Assembly (NCBI GenBank): GCA_025056865.1
Contig: JANWVO010000003.1
Location: forward strand, 124,001-188,000
Length of the DNA stretch: 64,000 nt
Reading direction: 5' to 3'
DNA from: Bryobacteraceae bacterium
Lineage (GTDB): Bacteria; Acidobacteriota; Terriglobia; Bryobacterales; Bryobacteraceae
The notes beneath the pieces are model-generated. The model ran no database searches. It was not told where the DNA came from and worked only from the letters and a program-made list of their open reading frames with translations. Below, piece by piece: positions 26,064-34,260 of the stretch; position 1 is the stretch's first letter; each line of letters begins with the position of its first letter. A program made the translations under genes and the position numbers.

Positions 26064-27092
26064 ATGAGCCAGATGGAACGGATTTACGTGATCCACCGCA
26101 TGCTGGAACGCGGGCGCGCCGTACCGCTGAGCCGAATTATCGAGAAGCTGGAAATCAGCCGGGCTACCGCGAAACGGGATATCGAATTCATGCGGTACCG
26201 CCTCGATGCTCCCATCCAGTACGACCGCGAACTCGGGGGATACCGCTATGCTCCGGCGGCGGAAGGGGACGGCCAGCCGCAGAAGTATCAGTTGCCGGGA
26301 ATCTGGCTCACCTCCTCCGAAATGAGCGCCCTGCTGCTCATGCGGCATCTGCTCGAACACCTGAATTCGGACGTGTTGTCAGAGGCCCTCGGCCCGGCGG
26401 TGGAAAAGATCGAAGCGATGGCAGGAGTCGGGGAGAGGACTCTCCGGGATCTCCGCAGACGTTTCCGCGTGCTGGCCGCCCGCCACCGTCCGGTGAATGA
26501 TCAGATTTTCCGCATCGTCAGCACCGCCGTTACCCAGCGGAAGAAGCTCAGGCTGACCTATTTCAGCCGTTCGCGCGGCGAAATTCTTACCCGCGATGTG
26601 AGTCCGCAACGTCTCATTTGGTACAACTCCAACTGGTATCTCGACGCGTGGTGCCATTTGCGGCAGGATTTCCGCAGTTTCGCGCTCGACGCCGTGCGGG
26701 GCGCCGAAATCCTGGAGCAGAAGGCCGATGAGCATCCGCAGGACGTTCTCGACGAGCGCCTCGGAGCAGGATACGGCATTTTTGCGGGGCGGCCCGACAA
26801 GACCGCCGTCCTGCGTTTCCGCTTGCCCGCCTCCCGATGGATCGAGCGGGAAGAGTGGCATCCGAACCAGCGTGTCACGGCGATCTCGACCGAAGAGGTG
26901 AGGCTGGAGGTGCCTTACTCGGATCCGCGCGAGCTGGTTCAGGACATCCTGCGCTTCGTCCCGTACGTCATTGTGGAGTCGCCCGAATCTTTGCGCGACG
27001 AGGTCATCCGGCACCTCAGCGACGGTCTCGCCGCCATGCAGGCCGAACGGCGCAAGCCCGCTGCAAGCCAGCAGAAGTTTTCTGCCAGGTGA
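26064..27092 (+). CDS. WYL-domain transcriptional regulator (YafY/DeoR-like)
   Basis: A 342-residue protein. The N-terminal winged HTH (about 1-65) contains RIYVIHRMLERGRAVPLSRIIEKLEISRATAKRDIEFMR. The WYL domain (about 150-235) has the signature region RLIWYNSNWYLDAWCHLRQDFRSFALDAV, and a C-terminal WCX extension (about 245-325) follows. WYL regulators bind nucleic acids or nucleotides and often control DNA-repair and phage-defence operons. A start at 26064 fits an AGGGGG site upstream. The next two genes, 172 nt downstream on the same strand, encode SbcD- and SbcC-like proteins, which it probably regulates. Confidence 0.92.
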   Translation: MSQMERIYVIHRMLERGRAVPLSRIIEKLEISRATAKRDIEFMRYRLDAPIQYDRELGGYRYAPAAEGDGQPQKYQLPGIWLTSSEMSALLLMRHLLEHLNSDVLSEALGPAVEKIEAMAGVGERTLRDLRRRFRVLAARHRPVNDQIFRIVSTAVTQRKKLRLTYFSRSRGEILTRDVSPQRLIWYNSNWYLDAWCHLRQDFRSFALDAVRGAEILEQKADEHPQDVLDERLGAGYGIFAGRPDKTAVLRFRLPASRWIEREEWHPNQRVTAISTEEVRLEVPYSDPRELVQDILRFVPYVIVESPESLRDEVIRHLSDGLAAMQAERRKPAASQQKFSAR

Positions 27093-27186
27093 GATGTTGC
27101 CGAAGGCTCAATCTGTGAGCCTGTTCCCGGTGGAGGATGGAGGCAGGGAGGAGGACATCGGAGGAGACGCCGGACGGGGCGGGAGT

Positions 27187-27218
27187 CCCGCTGCGGGTGG
27201 CTCCCTGCCCGCAGCGGG
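27187..27218. repeat. Perfect 11-bp inverted repeat upstream of the SbcD-like gene
   Basis: CCCGCTGCGGG and its exact reverse complement (27208-27218) separated by a 10-nt loop, lying between the WYL regulator and the nuclease gene. No T-run follows, so it is not an ordinary terminator. It is a candidate operator for the WYL protein or a structured mRNA leader. Confidence 0.6.
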
Positions 27219-27263
27219 CGGCCCAGCCCCGCCTCGGCCGTCCCCCGGAAAGGAGATGCGGAC

Positions 27264-28364
27264 ATGGGCGTGCGCTTCCTGCACACCGCGGACTGGCAGA
27301 TCGGAATGAATGCGGCCCACACGGGCCGGGCATCTCAGCGCGTTCGCGAGGCCCGCTTCGGTACGGCGCGGCGGCTTGCGGAAACCGCTGCCCAAGAACA
27401 CGTCGATTTCGCCGTGCTGGCGGGCGACACCTTCGAGAATCACGCCGTCTCGCTGTCCGACGTCGAACGCACCGCGGAAATCCTCGCCCTCTTCCCCTGT
27501 CCCGTCTTCGTCCTCCCGGGGAACCACGACCCCGCCGGCCCAGGCTCGGTGTGGGAGCTGCCGGTCTGGCGGACCCTCGCCAACGTGAGAATCCTGGATC
27601 GCGCCGAGCCTTGCGATGTCGGCGAAGCCGTGCTGTTTCCATGCCCCCTGTCGGCACGGTGGTCTGGCCACGATCCCACGGCCTGGATTCCTGCCGGGCC
27701 GTATGCGGACCGCATCCGCATCGGCATTGCCCACGGAACGCTGGACTGCCTTCCTTCGGCGGACCGCGCCCATCCCATCCCCGAGGACGCCGCCTGGCTG
27801 CGGCGCCTGGACTATCTCGCTCTGGGCGACTGGCACTCCGAGCGGATCTTCGGGGACGGGGAACGCGGATTCCGCATGGCCTACAGCGGCACTCCGGAAC
27901 CCACGCGGTTCGGCGAAGACGCGAGCGGGCGCGCGCTGATCGTCGAGATCGAAGCCCCGCGCGCACTCCCCCGCCTGTATTCCGTCGAAACTGCCCAGCT
28001 CGTCTGGCTTCAGCGGGAGCATGAGATCCTGCATCCCGGCCAGTTGGCCGAGGTGAAACGCGAACTCGAGGCGCTCCAGGGGCAGCACGTCCTGCTCACC
28101 GTCCGGCTGCGCGGCACGCTGCCTCCTGAAGACGCAGGCCTGCTCGAGGAACTCCGGCAGTTGGAAGCAGGATTCCTGTTCTTCCGGCTTGAGGAGAGCG
28201 GACTCGTCTCCGCACTCGACCTGAGTCTTCACGAGGTCAGCGACCCTGTCGTCCGCGAAGCGCTCGCGCGGCTGGCCCGGCAGTCGCAGGAGGGGCCAGA
28301 ACAGGACGCGGCCCGGCTCGCCATGCAAACCCTGCTGCGGCTGGCGAAAGGAGCAGGCGCATGA
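27264..28364 (+). CDS. SbcD/YhaO-like metallophosphoesterase (putative DNA repair nuclease)
   Basis: A 366-residue protein of the Mre11/SbcD calcineurin-like superfamily. Metal motifs: FLHTADWQIG (Asp10), LAGDTFEN, LPGNHDP, IAHGTLD and LALGDWHSE. In motif I the usual DxH histidine is glutamine (Gln12). The C-terminal ~120 residues would bind the coiled-coil partner. A GGAG site lies 7 nt before ATG. The stop overlaps the start of the SMC-like ATPase (28361-28364), as sbcD-sbcC pairs do. The pair probably processes abnormal DNA ends; a defence role is possible given the WYL gene upstream. Confidence 0.9.
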   Translation: MGVRFLHTADWQIGMNAAHTGRASQRVREARFGTARRLAETAAQEHVDFAVLAGDTFENHAVSLSDVERTAEILALFPCPVFVLPGNHDPAGPGSVWELPVWRTLANVRILDRAEPCDVGEAVLFPCPLSARWSGHDPTAWIPAGPYADRIRIGIAHGTLDCLPSADRAHPIPEDAAWLRRLDYLALGDWHSERIFGDGERGFRMAYSGTPEPTRFGEDASGRALIVEIEAPRALPRLYSVETAQLVWLQREHEILHPGQLAEVKRELEALQGQHVLLTVRLRGTLPPEDAGLLEELRQLEAGFLFFRLEESGLVSALDLSLHEVSDPVVREALARLARQSQEGPEQDAARLAMQTLLRLAKGAGA

Positions 28365-30763
28365 TCATCCATTCCGTGGAACTCGAGGGCTTCGGCTGCT
28401 TTCTCCAACGCGCCCGCTTCTCCTTCTCGGCAAGCCAGCCGAACCTCATCACCGGCCCGAACGGCAGCGGGAAATCGACGCTGTTCGGAGCCCTGGCAGC
28501 GGCGTTCGTGATTCACCACCGCGCAAACGCCGAAGATATCCGCCGGTGGAAACCGTGGGGCCGGGACCTCGCGCCGCGCGTCACCGTGGAATTCGAATGC
28601 GGCGGAACACGCTACCGCCTGACCAAAGTCTTTCTCCGGCAAATGCAGGCCCTGCTGGAACAGGAAGGGCCGCATGGGTTTGCGCCGTCAGCCTCGGGCG
28701 ATGCGGTCGAGGAACGTCTTTCCGGGTTTCTGGGAGGCTCTCCGGCGCCCGGCATCGATGCGCGAACGCGGCGCTGGCTGCTGGCAGGCCTGCTCTGGGT
28801 GCCGCAGCATCAGCTTCTCCACACCGAGGTGGATGAAGCCGTGCAGGAATCCGTCCGCCGGACGTTTGGCGCCCAGACGCGAAACCCTGCTCTCCAAAGA
28901 ATCCTGGCGGAAGTGGAAAGGCTTTACGCGCAGGACTGGACGCCCACCGGACGCGCAAGGGCGAATTCGCCGCTTCAAACGCTCCCGCCGCAAATCGAAC
29001 AACTGGAAGAGGAGATCCGCGAGCTGTCAGCCGGCCTGAGCCAGCTCGAGACGCTCCGGGACAGGATGGCCGAACTGGAGAGACAGATCGCGCTCCTCGA
29101 AGCGGAACGCGCCCGCCTGACCGGATCGGTCCGGGGGCTGGAGGCAGAGGACCAGCGGCGGAGCCAGATCCAGGCGGACCTCGAAAAGAAGCGCCTCGAT
29201 AAGGTCTGGGCAGAGGCCGAATATGGCCGCCTGAGCGGAATCCTCGATGCCCGCGCCACCCTGGGGAACCGTCGGCTCGCGGCGCAGCGGCGCGTGGAAG
29301 CCCTGGAAGCCGGTCTCCAGGATGCCTCAGCCCGCCTCCATGGCGCCGATGAGGCCTTTCGCAAGGCCTGCGAGGAAGCGGACCAGCACATCGCGGCTGC
29401 GGAGCGCGGGCTGGAGCAGGCACACGCGCCAGATGCACGGGAACTGGCGCAGATGGAGAGGCTGGCCCGCGAACGGGCGGAGCTGACGGTGAAGCTCGAC
29501 AGCGCGCTGCTCCATGCCGAAATCATTCCGGAAGTCGACGGGCGCCTGGAGGTGCTCGAAGGCGAACCCCGCGGCTGGATGGAGCTGCACAGCCTTGAAT
29601 CGGCGCGGATCTCGGGCTCGCCCCGCATCGAGCTGCGCATTCCGGGATTCGGGCGGCTGCGGTTGAGCGGACCAGCCGAGTCTGCCGCGGAGCTGCGGGC
29701 GCGTCTGGCCGAAATCGAGGAGGCATGGCGGAAACTCGTGGAGCCTTACGGGAACGGCGGGCTCGAAGAGCTCCGACAGCGTCGGCAGCACGCGGATGCC
29801 CTGGCGCTGGAACTGGAACGCTGGCGCGCGGCGCGCGCCTCCCATCAGGAAGGACGCAGCGCCGAAGCGGTCGCCCGGGACGCCGCGCGGACGGAATTCG
29901 GCCTCCTCCAGACGCAACTGGCGGAGGCCCAAGGGGAGCTGGACTCTCTGGAAGAGGAGGCCATGCGGCTTCAGGCGGAAGGCCGGTCCGACGCCGAGAT
30001 CCGGCAGGAGCTCGATCGGCTTGCTCTCGACGTGCATGGACTCACGGAAGCCATCGCGCAGCTCGGCCGACAGATGGAGGCGTTCCCCGCGGATCTCGGT
30101 GACCGACTGGAAAGGCTCCGCCAGTCCGCAGCGGCCCTGGAGACGAACCTCGCCACGGCACGGGAAGAGCTCCAGCAATATCGCGACCGCCTGAACCAGC
30201 TCCAGGGGCAGGCCATTTACTCTTCGCTGGCAGAGAAGCAGGCCCTGCTGGAGCAGAAGAAACTCGACCTCGAGAGAGAGCGCCTGCGGGCGGACGCCAA
30301 CCGCCTGCTCAGAACCACTCTGAATGCCATCCTCGACGAAGCGCAGAGGCAGGTGCTGCCCCGCCTCGAGGTGCAGGTCCTGGAGCTGCTCGACGAGATC
30401 ACGGCGGACTTCGCCCGCCAGGTGGCCCTCGAACCCGGGTCTTGGGCGCCACGCCAGATCCTGCCCGCCATTGCGGATGTGCAAGTGCCCCCTGCCCAGT
30501 TCTCGGGCGGCGAGCAGGAGCAGCTCCACCTCGCTGTCCGCCTGGCGCTCGCCGACATTCTCACTCAGGAAGAGCCATTCCCCGTGGTGCTGGACGATGC
30601 CATGCTCTCCACCGACGACGGGCGTCTTTTCCGCATCTTGCGCATGCTGGAACAGCGCCAGGGCCGCATCCAGTGGATGATCCTCACCTGTCATCCCGAG
30701 CGGTTCGCCTCGCTCGCAGGAGCTCATGTCATCCGTATGGGCACCCACGATGCAGCGGCGTGA
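28361..30763 (+). CDS. SbcC/SMC-like ATPase lacking a zinc hook
   Basis: An 800-residue ATPase. Walker A TGPNGSGKST (31-40), the ABC signature FSGGEQEQL (714-722) and Walker B FPVVLDDAM (740-748) form the head. Two long coiled coils (about 200-390 and 475-670) flank a short beta-rich insert (about 395-460, LEVLEGEPRGWMELHSL to RIELRIPGFGRLRLSG). The apex of Rad50/SbcC normally carries a CxxC zinc hook; none is present, so dimerisation may use the beta insert. It is coupled to the SbcD-like gene by a 4-nt overlap. Total length is short for SbcC (about 1,050) and closer to YhaN-type proteins. Confidence 0.9.
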   Translation: MIIHSVELEGFGCFLQRARFSFSASQPNLITGPNGSGKSTLFGALAAAFVIHHRANAEDIRRWKPWGRDLAPRVTVEFECGGTRYRLTKVFLRQMQALLEQEGPHGFAPSASGDAVEERLSGFLGGSPAPGIDARTRRWLLAGLLWVPQHQLLHTEVDEAVQESVRRTFGAQTRNPALQRILAEVERLYAQDWTPTGRARANSPLQTLPPQIEQLEEEIRELSAGLSQLETLRDRMAELERQIALLEAERARLTGSVRGLEAEDQRRSQIQADLEKKRLDKVWAEAEYGRLSGILDARATLGNRRLAAQRRVEALEAGLQDASARLHGADEAFRKACEEADQHIAAAERGLEQAHAPDARELAQMERLARERAELTVKLDSALLHAEIIPEVDGRLEVLEGEPRGWMELHSLESARISGSPRIELRIPGFGRLRLSGPAESAAELRARLAEIEEAWRKLVEPYGNGGLEELRQRRQHADALALELERWRAARASHQEGRSAEAVARDAARTEFGLLQTQLAEAQGELDSLEEEAMRLQAEGRSDAEIRQELDRLALDVHGLTEAIAQLGRQMEAFPADLGDRLERLRQSAAALETNLATAREELQQYRDRLNQLQGQAIYSSLAEKQALLEQKKLDLERERLRADANRLLRTTLNAILDEAQRQVLPRLEVQVLELLDEITADFARQVALEPGSWAPRQILPAIADVQVPPAQFSGGEQEQLHLAVRLALADILTQEEPFPVVLDDAMLSTDDGRLFRILRMLEQRQGRIQWMILTCHPERFASLAGAHVIRMGTHDAAA

Positions 30764-30784
30764 ACGGCTTCCCGCAGGCACAAC

Positions 30785-30825
30785 GAAAAAGGAGAACCGC
30801 CCGCATAGGCCGCAGGCGGTTCTCC
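30785..30825 (-). terminator. Rho-independent terminator of the PEP-CTERM pseudogene
   Basis: An 11-bp perfect stem (30791-30801 with 30815-30825), 13-nt loop, and on the minus strand a TTTTTC run right after it. It terminates minus-strand transcription 23 nt past the PEP-CTERM reading frame and may also block plus-strand reading from the nuclease operon. Confidence 0.85.
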
Positions 30826-30847
30826 GGAGAAGGATCGGCTGTTCTCT

Positions 30848-31555
30848 TTATGCGAGGCGCCGGCGGAGGAAGCCGATTGCTGCAAGTCCCGCGCCGATCA
30901 ACGCATAAGTCCCGGGCTCAGGCACATACCGGCCGGAAATGACTACGTCATTGTAGTCCCAGTCCCCCATGGTTCTGTCCTCGAACCCGAAATAGTACAG
31001 ATGGCTGGCGGGCGTGTAGTGGAAAGCCGCCACACCCAGCGGATTCTGGTCGGAGAATAGCAGGTAGGGCGTGTCGCTCAGATAGAGAGCGAATGGACTT
31101 GCCGCATTCAGAACAGCCACGTCGCCAACAGTGTTCGTCTGGTTGAAGAGGGGGAAATAGACCGGTAGTGGACTCGATGGGAAGAAATAGCCCACGGTAA
31201 ACGTGTTCGACCCCGCGATTCTGCCCTTCAGCGTGAAAGTCCATTCGCCCGCCGACAGCAGGAATGGCGTTGCGCCATCGTTGGCCGAATAGTATTCCAG
31301 GTTGGCGCCCCCCAGATTCAGTCCACCGCTGGGAGTTCCGTTTTTCAGATTGCCGCACGGGCCGAACCCTCCAGCCAGGAAGAATCCCACGTTGCATGGA
31401 GTCCCATCGAATGAGGTCCGGTCCTAGAACGGAACGTTGTTGTTGTTGACCGTTGGCCAGCTGCTCCAGCTGCCACTTCCGATGACAGGCGACGCAGCGG
31501 CAACCGCACCAAGAACGACGGCAAGCGTCGTCAGTGATGCAATTGGGGTGAGCAT
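30848..31555 (-). pseudogene. PEP-CTERM protein interrupted by an in-frame amber codon
   Basis: The gene starts at 31555 (ATG after GAGGAGGA at good spacing) with a signal peptide MLTPIASLTTLAVVLGAVAAAS and runs in one frame to a C-terminal PEP-CTERM sorting signal (VPEPGTYALIGAGLAAIGFLRRR). Codon 44 (31426-31424) is TAG, after NNNNVPF; the frame continues beyond with DRTSFDGTPCN. The C-terminal part includes FGFEDRTMGDWDYNDVV, as in DUF4114 domains that bind calcium. PEP-CTERM proteins are secreted and processed by exosortase; none is in the window. It is most likely a recent nonsense mutation or sequencing error; selenocysteine would need TGA, not TAG. Confidence 0.8.
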
Positions 31556-31947
31556 CCGACATCCTCCTCGGAACCTTGCGCTCTTCTGCGTTGCAGGGCA
31601 GGCTGGAAAGCTCCTGTCCGCCCCGCTCTCGAATCTCTTCGGGGATCCTGAGGCGCGCAGACACAGCACCCCATCTCTACGTACCGGACCCAGATCGCGC
31701 GTCAGTCAGCCGCCGCGCCTACCGCATCCCACTGGCATGGGCGAAGTCCAGGGCTGCTTCGGGCTTTCCGCGCCCGTGAACGCTATTGCCAAAGCCGTCT
31801 CAGAACCAGCGCTCTACCCGTCCTGCCGCTGGACCCCGCCAATGCCGGGCTCCCCCTCGATGGCCCCAGCGCCCCAGCCGCCACCGCCATGACCCGGCGT
31901 GCAGCCTGCGAAGCCGGCCCATGGCGGAGGCAGCCCGGAACGCGTCT

Positions 31948-32643
31948 TCAGGCGCGGATCCTGCGACGCAGCAGCAGCCCGATTCCGATCAATCCCCCGC
32001 CGAGCATGGCCATGGATCCGGGCTCCGGCACGGGCTGCACTTCGGCATCAAAGCTCGTCACCTTCCTGGACCCGGTGTGATTGATGACAACTTTGATGCC
32101 AACCATGTAGTCGTTAACTGCCAGGTCGGCGAAGTCAACGGCAAAGGAAGTGGTTCCGCTGAACGATGGAAGAGGCACTGAAGAATACGGCCCTAACTGG
32201 ACGTCTTCGCAGTTGCCCAGCATGACCCCGGCGCATGCGTAAGCTGTGACGTTGCCGCCGGTCGTTCCGCCAATGCTGAACAGGAAGCCGGGAGGTGGCG
32301 GCACGGTGAAGCCGCCCTGGGTGAGCAGCAGGGTCAGTGTGCCTGGCCCGGTTGATAAATTGACACTGTTCAGATCCAGATCAGGCCAGGAGAGGCTTCC
32401 CAGAAGCGGGTAGCCCAATCCCGTGCTCACATTGACCGTCCATGTGCCCAACGAGCCGATCCAGGTCACTGCTCCCAGAGCGCTGTTCGCGTCACCTACG
32501 CCTTGATCAACTACGGTTACGGTGTTCGAGCCATCGCTCACTTTCAGCGTGAGTGGGGTAGCCGTCGCGGGATTCCCTGCCAGGAGAGCCAGAGCACAGG
32601 CAGCTCCCAGGCCCAGCCAAGGATTTGTCTTCCTCCGTCTTGG
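31948..32643 (-). CDS. PEP-CTERM secreted protein with no identifiable start codon
   Basis: The frame encodes a signal peptide (RRRKTNPWLGLGAACALALLAG, ending before ATATP), a beta-rich extracellular domain of about 180 residues and a C-terminal sorting signal (VPEPGSMAMLGGGLIGIGLLLRRR). The in-frame stop upstream is TGA at 32646-32644, and between it and the signal peptide there is no ATG, GTG or TTG. The GTG at 32541 would remove the whole signal. A start codon was probably lost (an AGG sits where ATG would be expected), or an indel lies upstream. It is therefore probably a damaged gene, like its neighbour. The domain is not recognised. Confidence 0.6.
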   Translation of the reverse strand, partial: PRRRKTNPWLGLGAACALALLAGNPATATPLTLKVSDGSNTVTVVDQGVGDANSALGAVTWIGSLGTWTVNVSTGLGYPLLGSLSWPDLDLNSVNLSTGPGTLTLLLTQGGFTVPPPPGFLFSIGGTTGGNVTAYACAGVMLGNCEDVQLGPYSSVPLPSFSGTTSFAVDFADLAVNDYMVGIKVVINHTGSRKVTSFDAEVQPVPEPGSMAMLGGGLIGIGLLLRRRIRA

Positions 32644-32646
32644 TCA

Positions 32647-33232
32647 GATGCCTCTGACTCTGTCAGCTTGAGGGGTCCCGTGAATTTGTACAACCCCGCA
32701 GGGTTCCCGGACTGCCGCCAGGTCCGATGGCACTGCGGCAGGCCGCCCTTGGCTAAGCACATGAAATCACAAGCAAATCTCACCTCTTGAGAAACCGCCT
32801 TAGGCAACCGGAACCACTGGTACTTTGACGGGGTTTCATCGTGGCCTTTCCCCGGATCAACGGCCTCTGCTGGAGAACGGCCCTCCGCTTCCGGCGAGGA
32901 CTGATCCCTTCGCCTATAACCCGGGAAGAACCTCTTCGATCCCTGGAAGGCTCTCGCGGACGCCCGCGCCCTCATCGCGCGCCTTCGCGCAACCTTGGCG
33001 GGGATTTGATACGGGACGCCCGTATTACGCGTGTCCGGACACCCTCTTCGCCGGAGTGCTTCTCTTCACCCGTGGGCGGCCCGCAGCATTGTCGGAAGCC
33101 GCTCTCGGGAGAATCCGGTTGCCTGCGCCTGGGCTGTCAACAGGGTGGGTATTCATGTGGTCATCGCGGTTCGCGGGGATGCCAGCATCAGGGGCGAAGC
33201 GGGTGGTGGAATCCGAGGGAGGACGGGAAGGT
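32647..33232. other. Gap without recognisable gene
   Basis: About 590 bases between the PEP-CTERM gene and tRNA-Met. No open frame has a convincing start, composition or domain. It holds the inverted repeats at 33009-33042, described separately. Confidence 0.5.
33009..33042. repeat. Two adjacent inverted repeats
   Basis: ATACGGG/CCCGTAT (33009-33015 and 33019-33025, 3-nt spacer) followed six bases later by a perfect 12-bp palindrome GTGTCCGGACAC (33031-33042). Compact paired palindromes of this kind are typical protein-binding sites. Confidence 0.5.
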
Positions 33233-33309
<77 letters not shown>

Positions 33310-33314
33310 CTTGC

Positions 33315-33343
33315 ATCTTAACAATTCATCGCCCGCCGCGCAA
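33315..33343 (-). promoter_or_regulatory. Likely promoter of the initiator tRNA
   Basis: Minus strand TTGCGC (33343-33338), 17-nt spacer, TAAGAT (33320-33315). The predicted transcription start falls close to the mature 5' end of the tRNA. Confidence 0.45.
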
Positions 33344-33794
33344 GACCCACGCCTGCTCGCGGCCGCCACCCTGCCCCTTGTAGGGTGACCGACCGAAGTC
33401 GGAGCACTCCAGCGCCCCCGTGGCCGCGGGCTACCCGAGGGCCGTTGGCCCGGCACCCGAGCCGGACATGGATGGATGCGAACTCACCTCTGGGGTGAAC
33501 TCCGCTCCTTCCCAGGGAAAGCGGCCCGCCGGAAAACGACAGTCGTCCTCGCGCTCCCGAGGACGACATCAGGGAACCGCCCGTCCGCGCCCCCACCCGG
33601 CTGCGTCACGCGGCCCTGCCCGCCATTACGCGCCTTGCCCTCGCGCTGCCACGGCAACCCCTGTCCAGAATCTGAGCCGGAACTGTTCTTCTCCCGGCCG
33701 GCACACCCCTGCCTCGCCGGCGCCTTGCAGCGCCTGGCCCCGGCCACCCCCCTGATTTTCCTCAGGAATCCGGCCGGCCTGGCGTGTTGGCCGC

Positions 33795-33832
33795 CGCGGG
33801 GGTTCTCCATAAGCCTACTCGGCACCCCCGCG
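33795..33832. repeat. 9-bp inverted repeat with 20-nt loop
   Basis: CGCGGGGGT (33795-33803) and ACCCCCGCG (33824-33832), perfect pairing, 20-nt loop. It lies within the non-coding region before the 48-aa membrane protein gene. Confidence 0.55.
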
Positions 33833-33856
33833 CGCAGCCGCAGGATCAAATCTTTT

Positions 33857-33886
33857 CGCGCGCGGCACCCGGCGGTGCCGCGCGCG
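33857..33886. repeat. 13-bp perfect hairpin with CGGC loop
   Basis: CGCGCGCGGCACC and its exact complement around a 4-nt loop. On the plus strand a TCTTTT precedes it, so on the minus strand it is followed by AAAAGA, not a U-tract. It lies 59 nt downstream of the 48-aa gene stop and could end that transcript by another mechanism, or be part of a structured RNA. Confidence 0.6.
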
Positions 33887-33944
33887 CACAAACGGCTCCT
33901 GGCCCGCTGTGGGCCGGCTCACGGGAGTCCGGAGAAATGCCCGG

Positions 33945-34091
33945 CTACTCGAGCAACCGGACGCCCATATACAGGCCGCCGAACAGCAGAACCGAGACGA
34001 CACCCACAAGAACCCACTTGAGCCAGCGCTCGCGGGGCGTCGTGGTTTCCATCTCGTCGTGCTTCATCTGGTCGTCGAGAGACTCGAACAT
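33945..34091 (-). CDS. Small single-span membrane protein (48 aa)
   Basis: A 48-residue protein starting MFESLDDQMKHDEMETTTP with an acidic N-terminus, a basic patch (RERWLKW) and one membrane helix (about 26-43, VLVGVVSVLLFGGLYMGVR). GGGAGG lies about 6 nt upstream of the ATG at 34091. Composition, ribosome site and positive-inside charge pattern support a real gene, although it is too short for usual gene calls. Similar short membrane proteins occur in related genomes, from memory. Function unknown. Confidence 0.7.
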   Translation of the reverse strand: MFESLDDQMKHDEMETTTPRERWLKWVLVGVVSVLLFGGLYMGVRLLE

Positions 34092-34260
34092 TCTGGACCT
34101 CCCGGTTTCAAGGATTGGACGATGCCACTACATAGGATTCCAGGCGCCCTTCATTCTAGCTCCAGCGCCACTCGAGGGGAAGCCCTTTTTTCGCCTCCGT
34201 GCGGCCTTTGCGGCTCTGGCATGGCTCGGTGCCGGCCCTGCGCCGTGGCAACATGGCAGT

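Larger units (their letters stand above)
33310..33944. other. Non-coding region with strong hairpins, function unknown
   Basis: About 630 bases with no credible gene on either strand. It contains the tRNA promoter at one end and two near-perfect or perfect GC hairpins (33795-33832 and 33857-33886). Signature motifs of RNase P RNA, tmRNA, 4.5S RNA and 6S RNA were looked for and not seen. It may encode an unrecognised structured RNA. Confidence 0.45.

Noticed and set aside
31424-31426. TAG in the PEP-CTERM gene as selenocysteine or pyrrolysine
   Set aside because: The tRNA-Sec reads UGA, not UAG, and no pyrrolysine genes are visible; nonsense mutation or error is simpler.
33310-33944. RNase P RNA, tmRNA, 4.5S or 6S RNA
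   Set aside because: None of the diagnostic motifs (GAGGAAAGTC, tmRNA tRNA-like ends, CAGGTCCGGAAGGAAGCAGC) was found.
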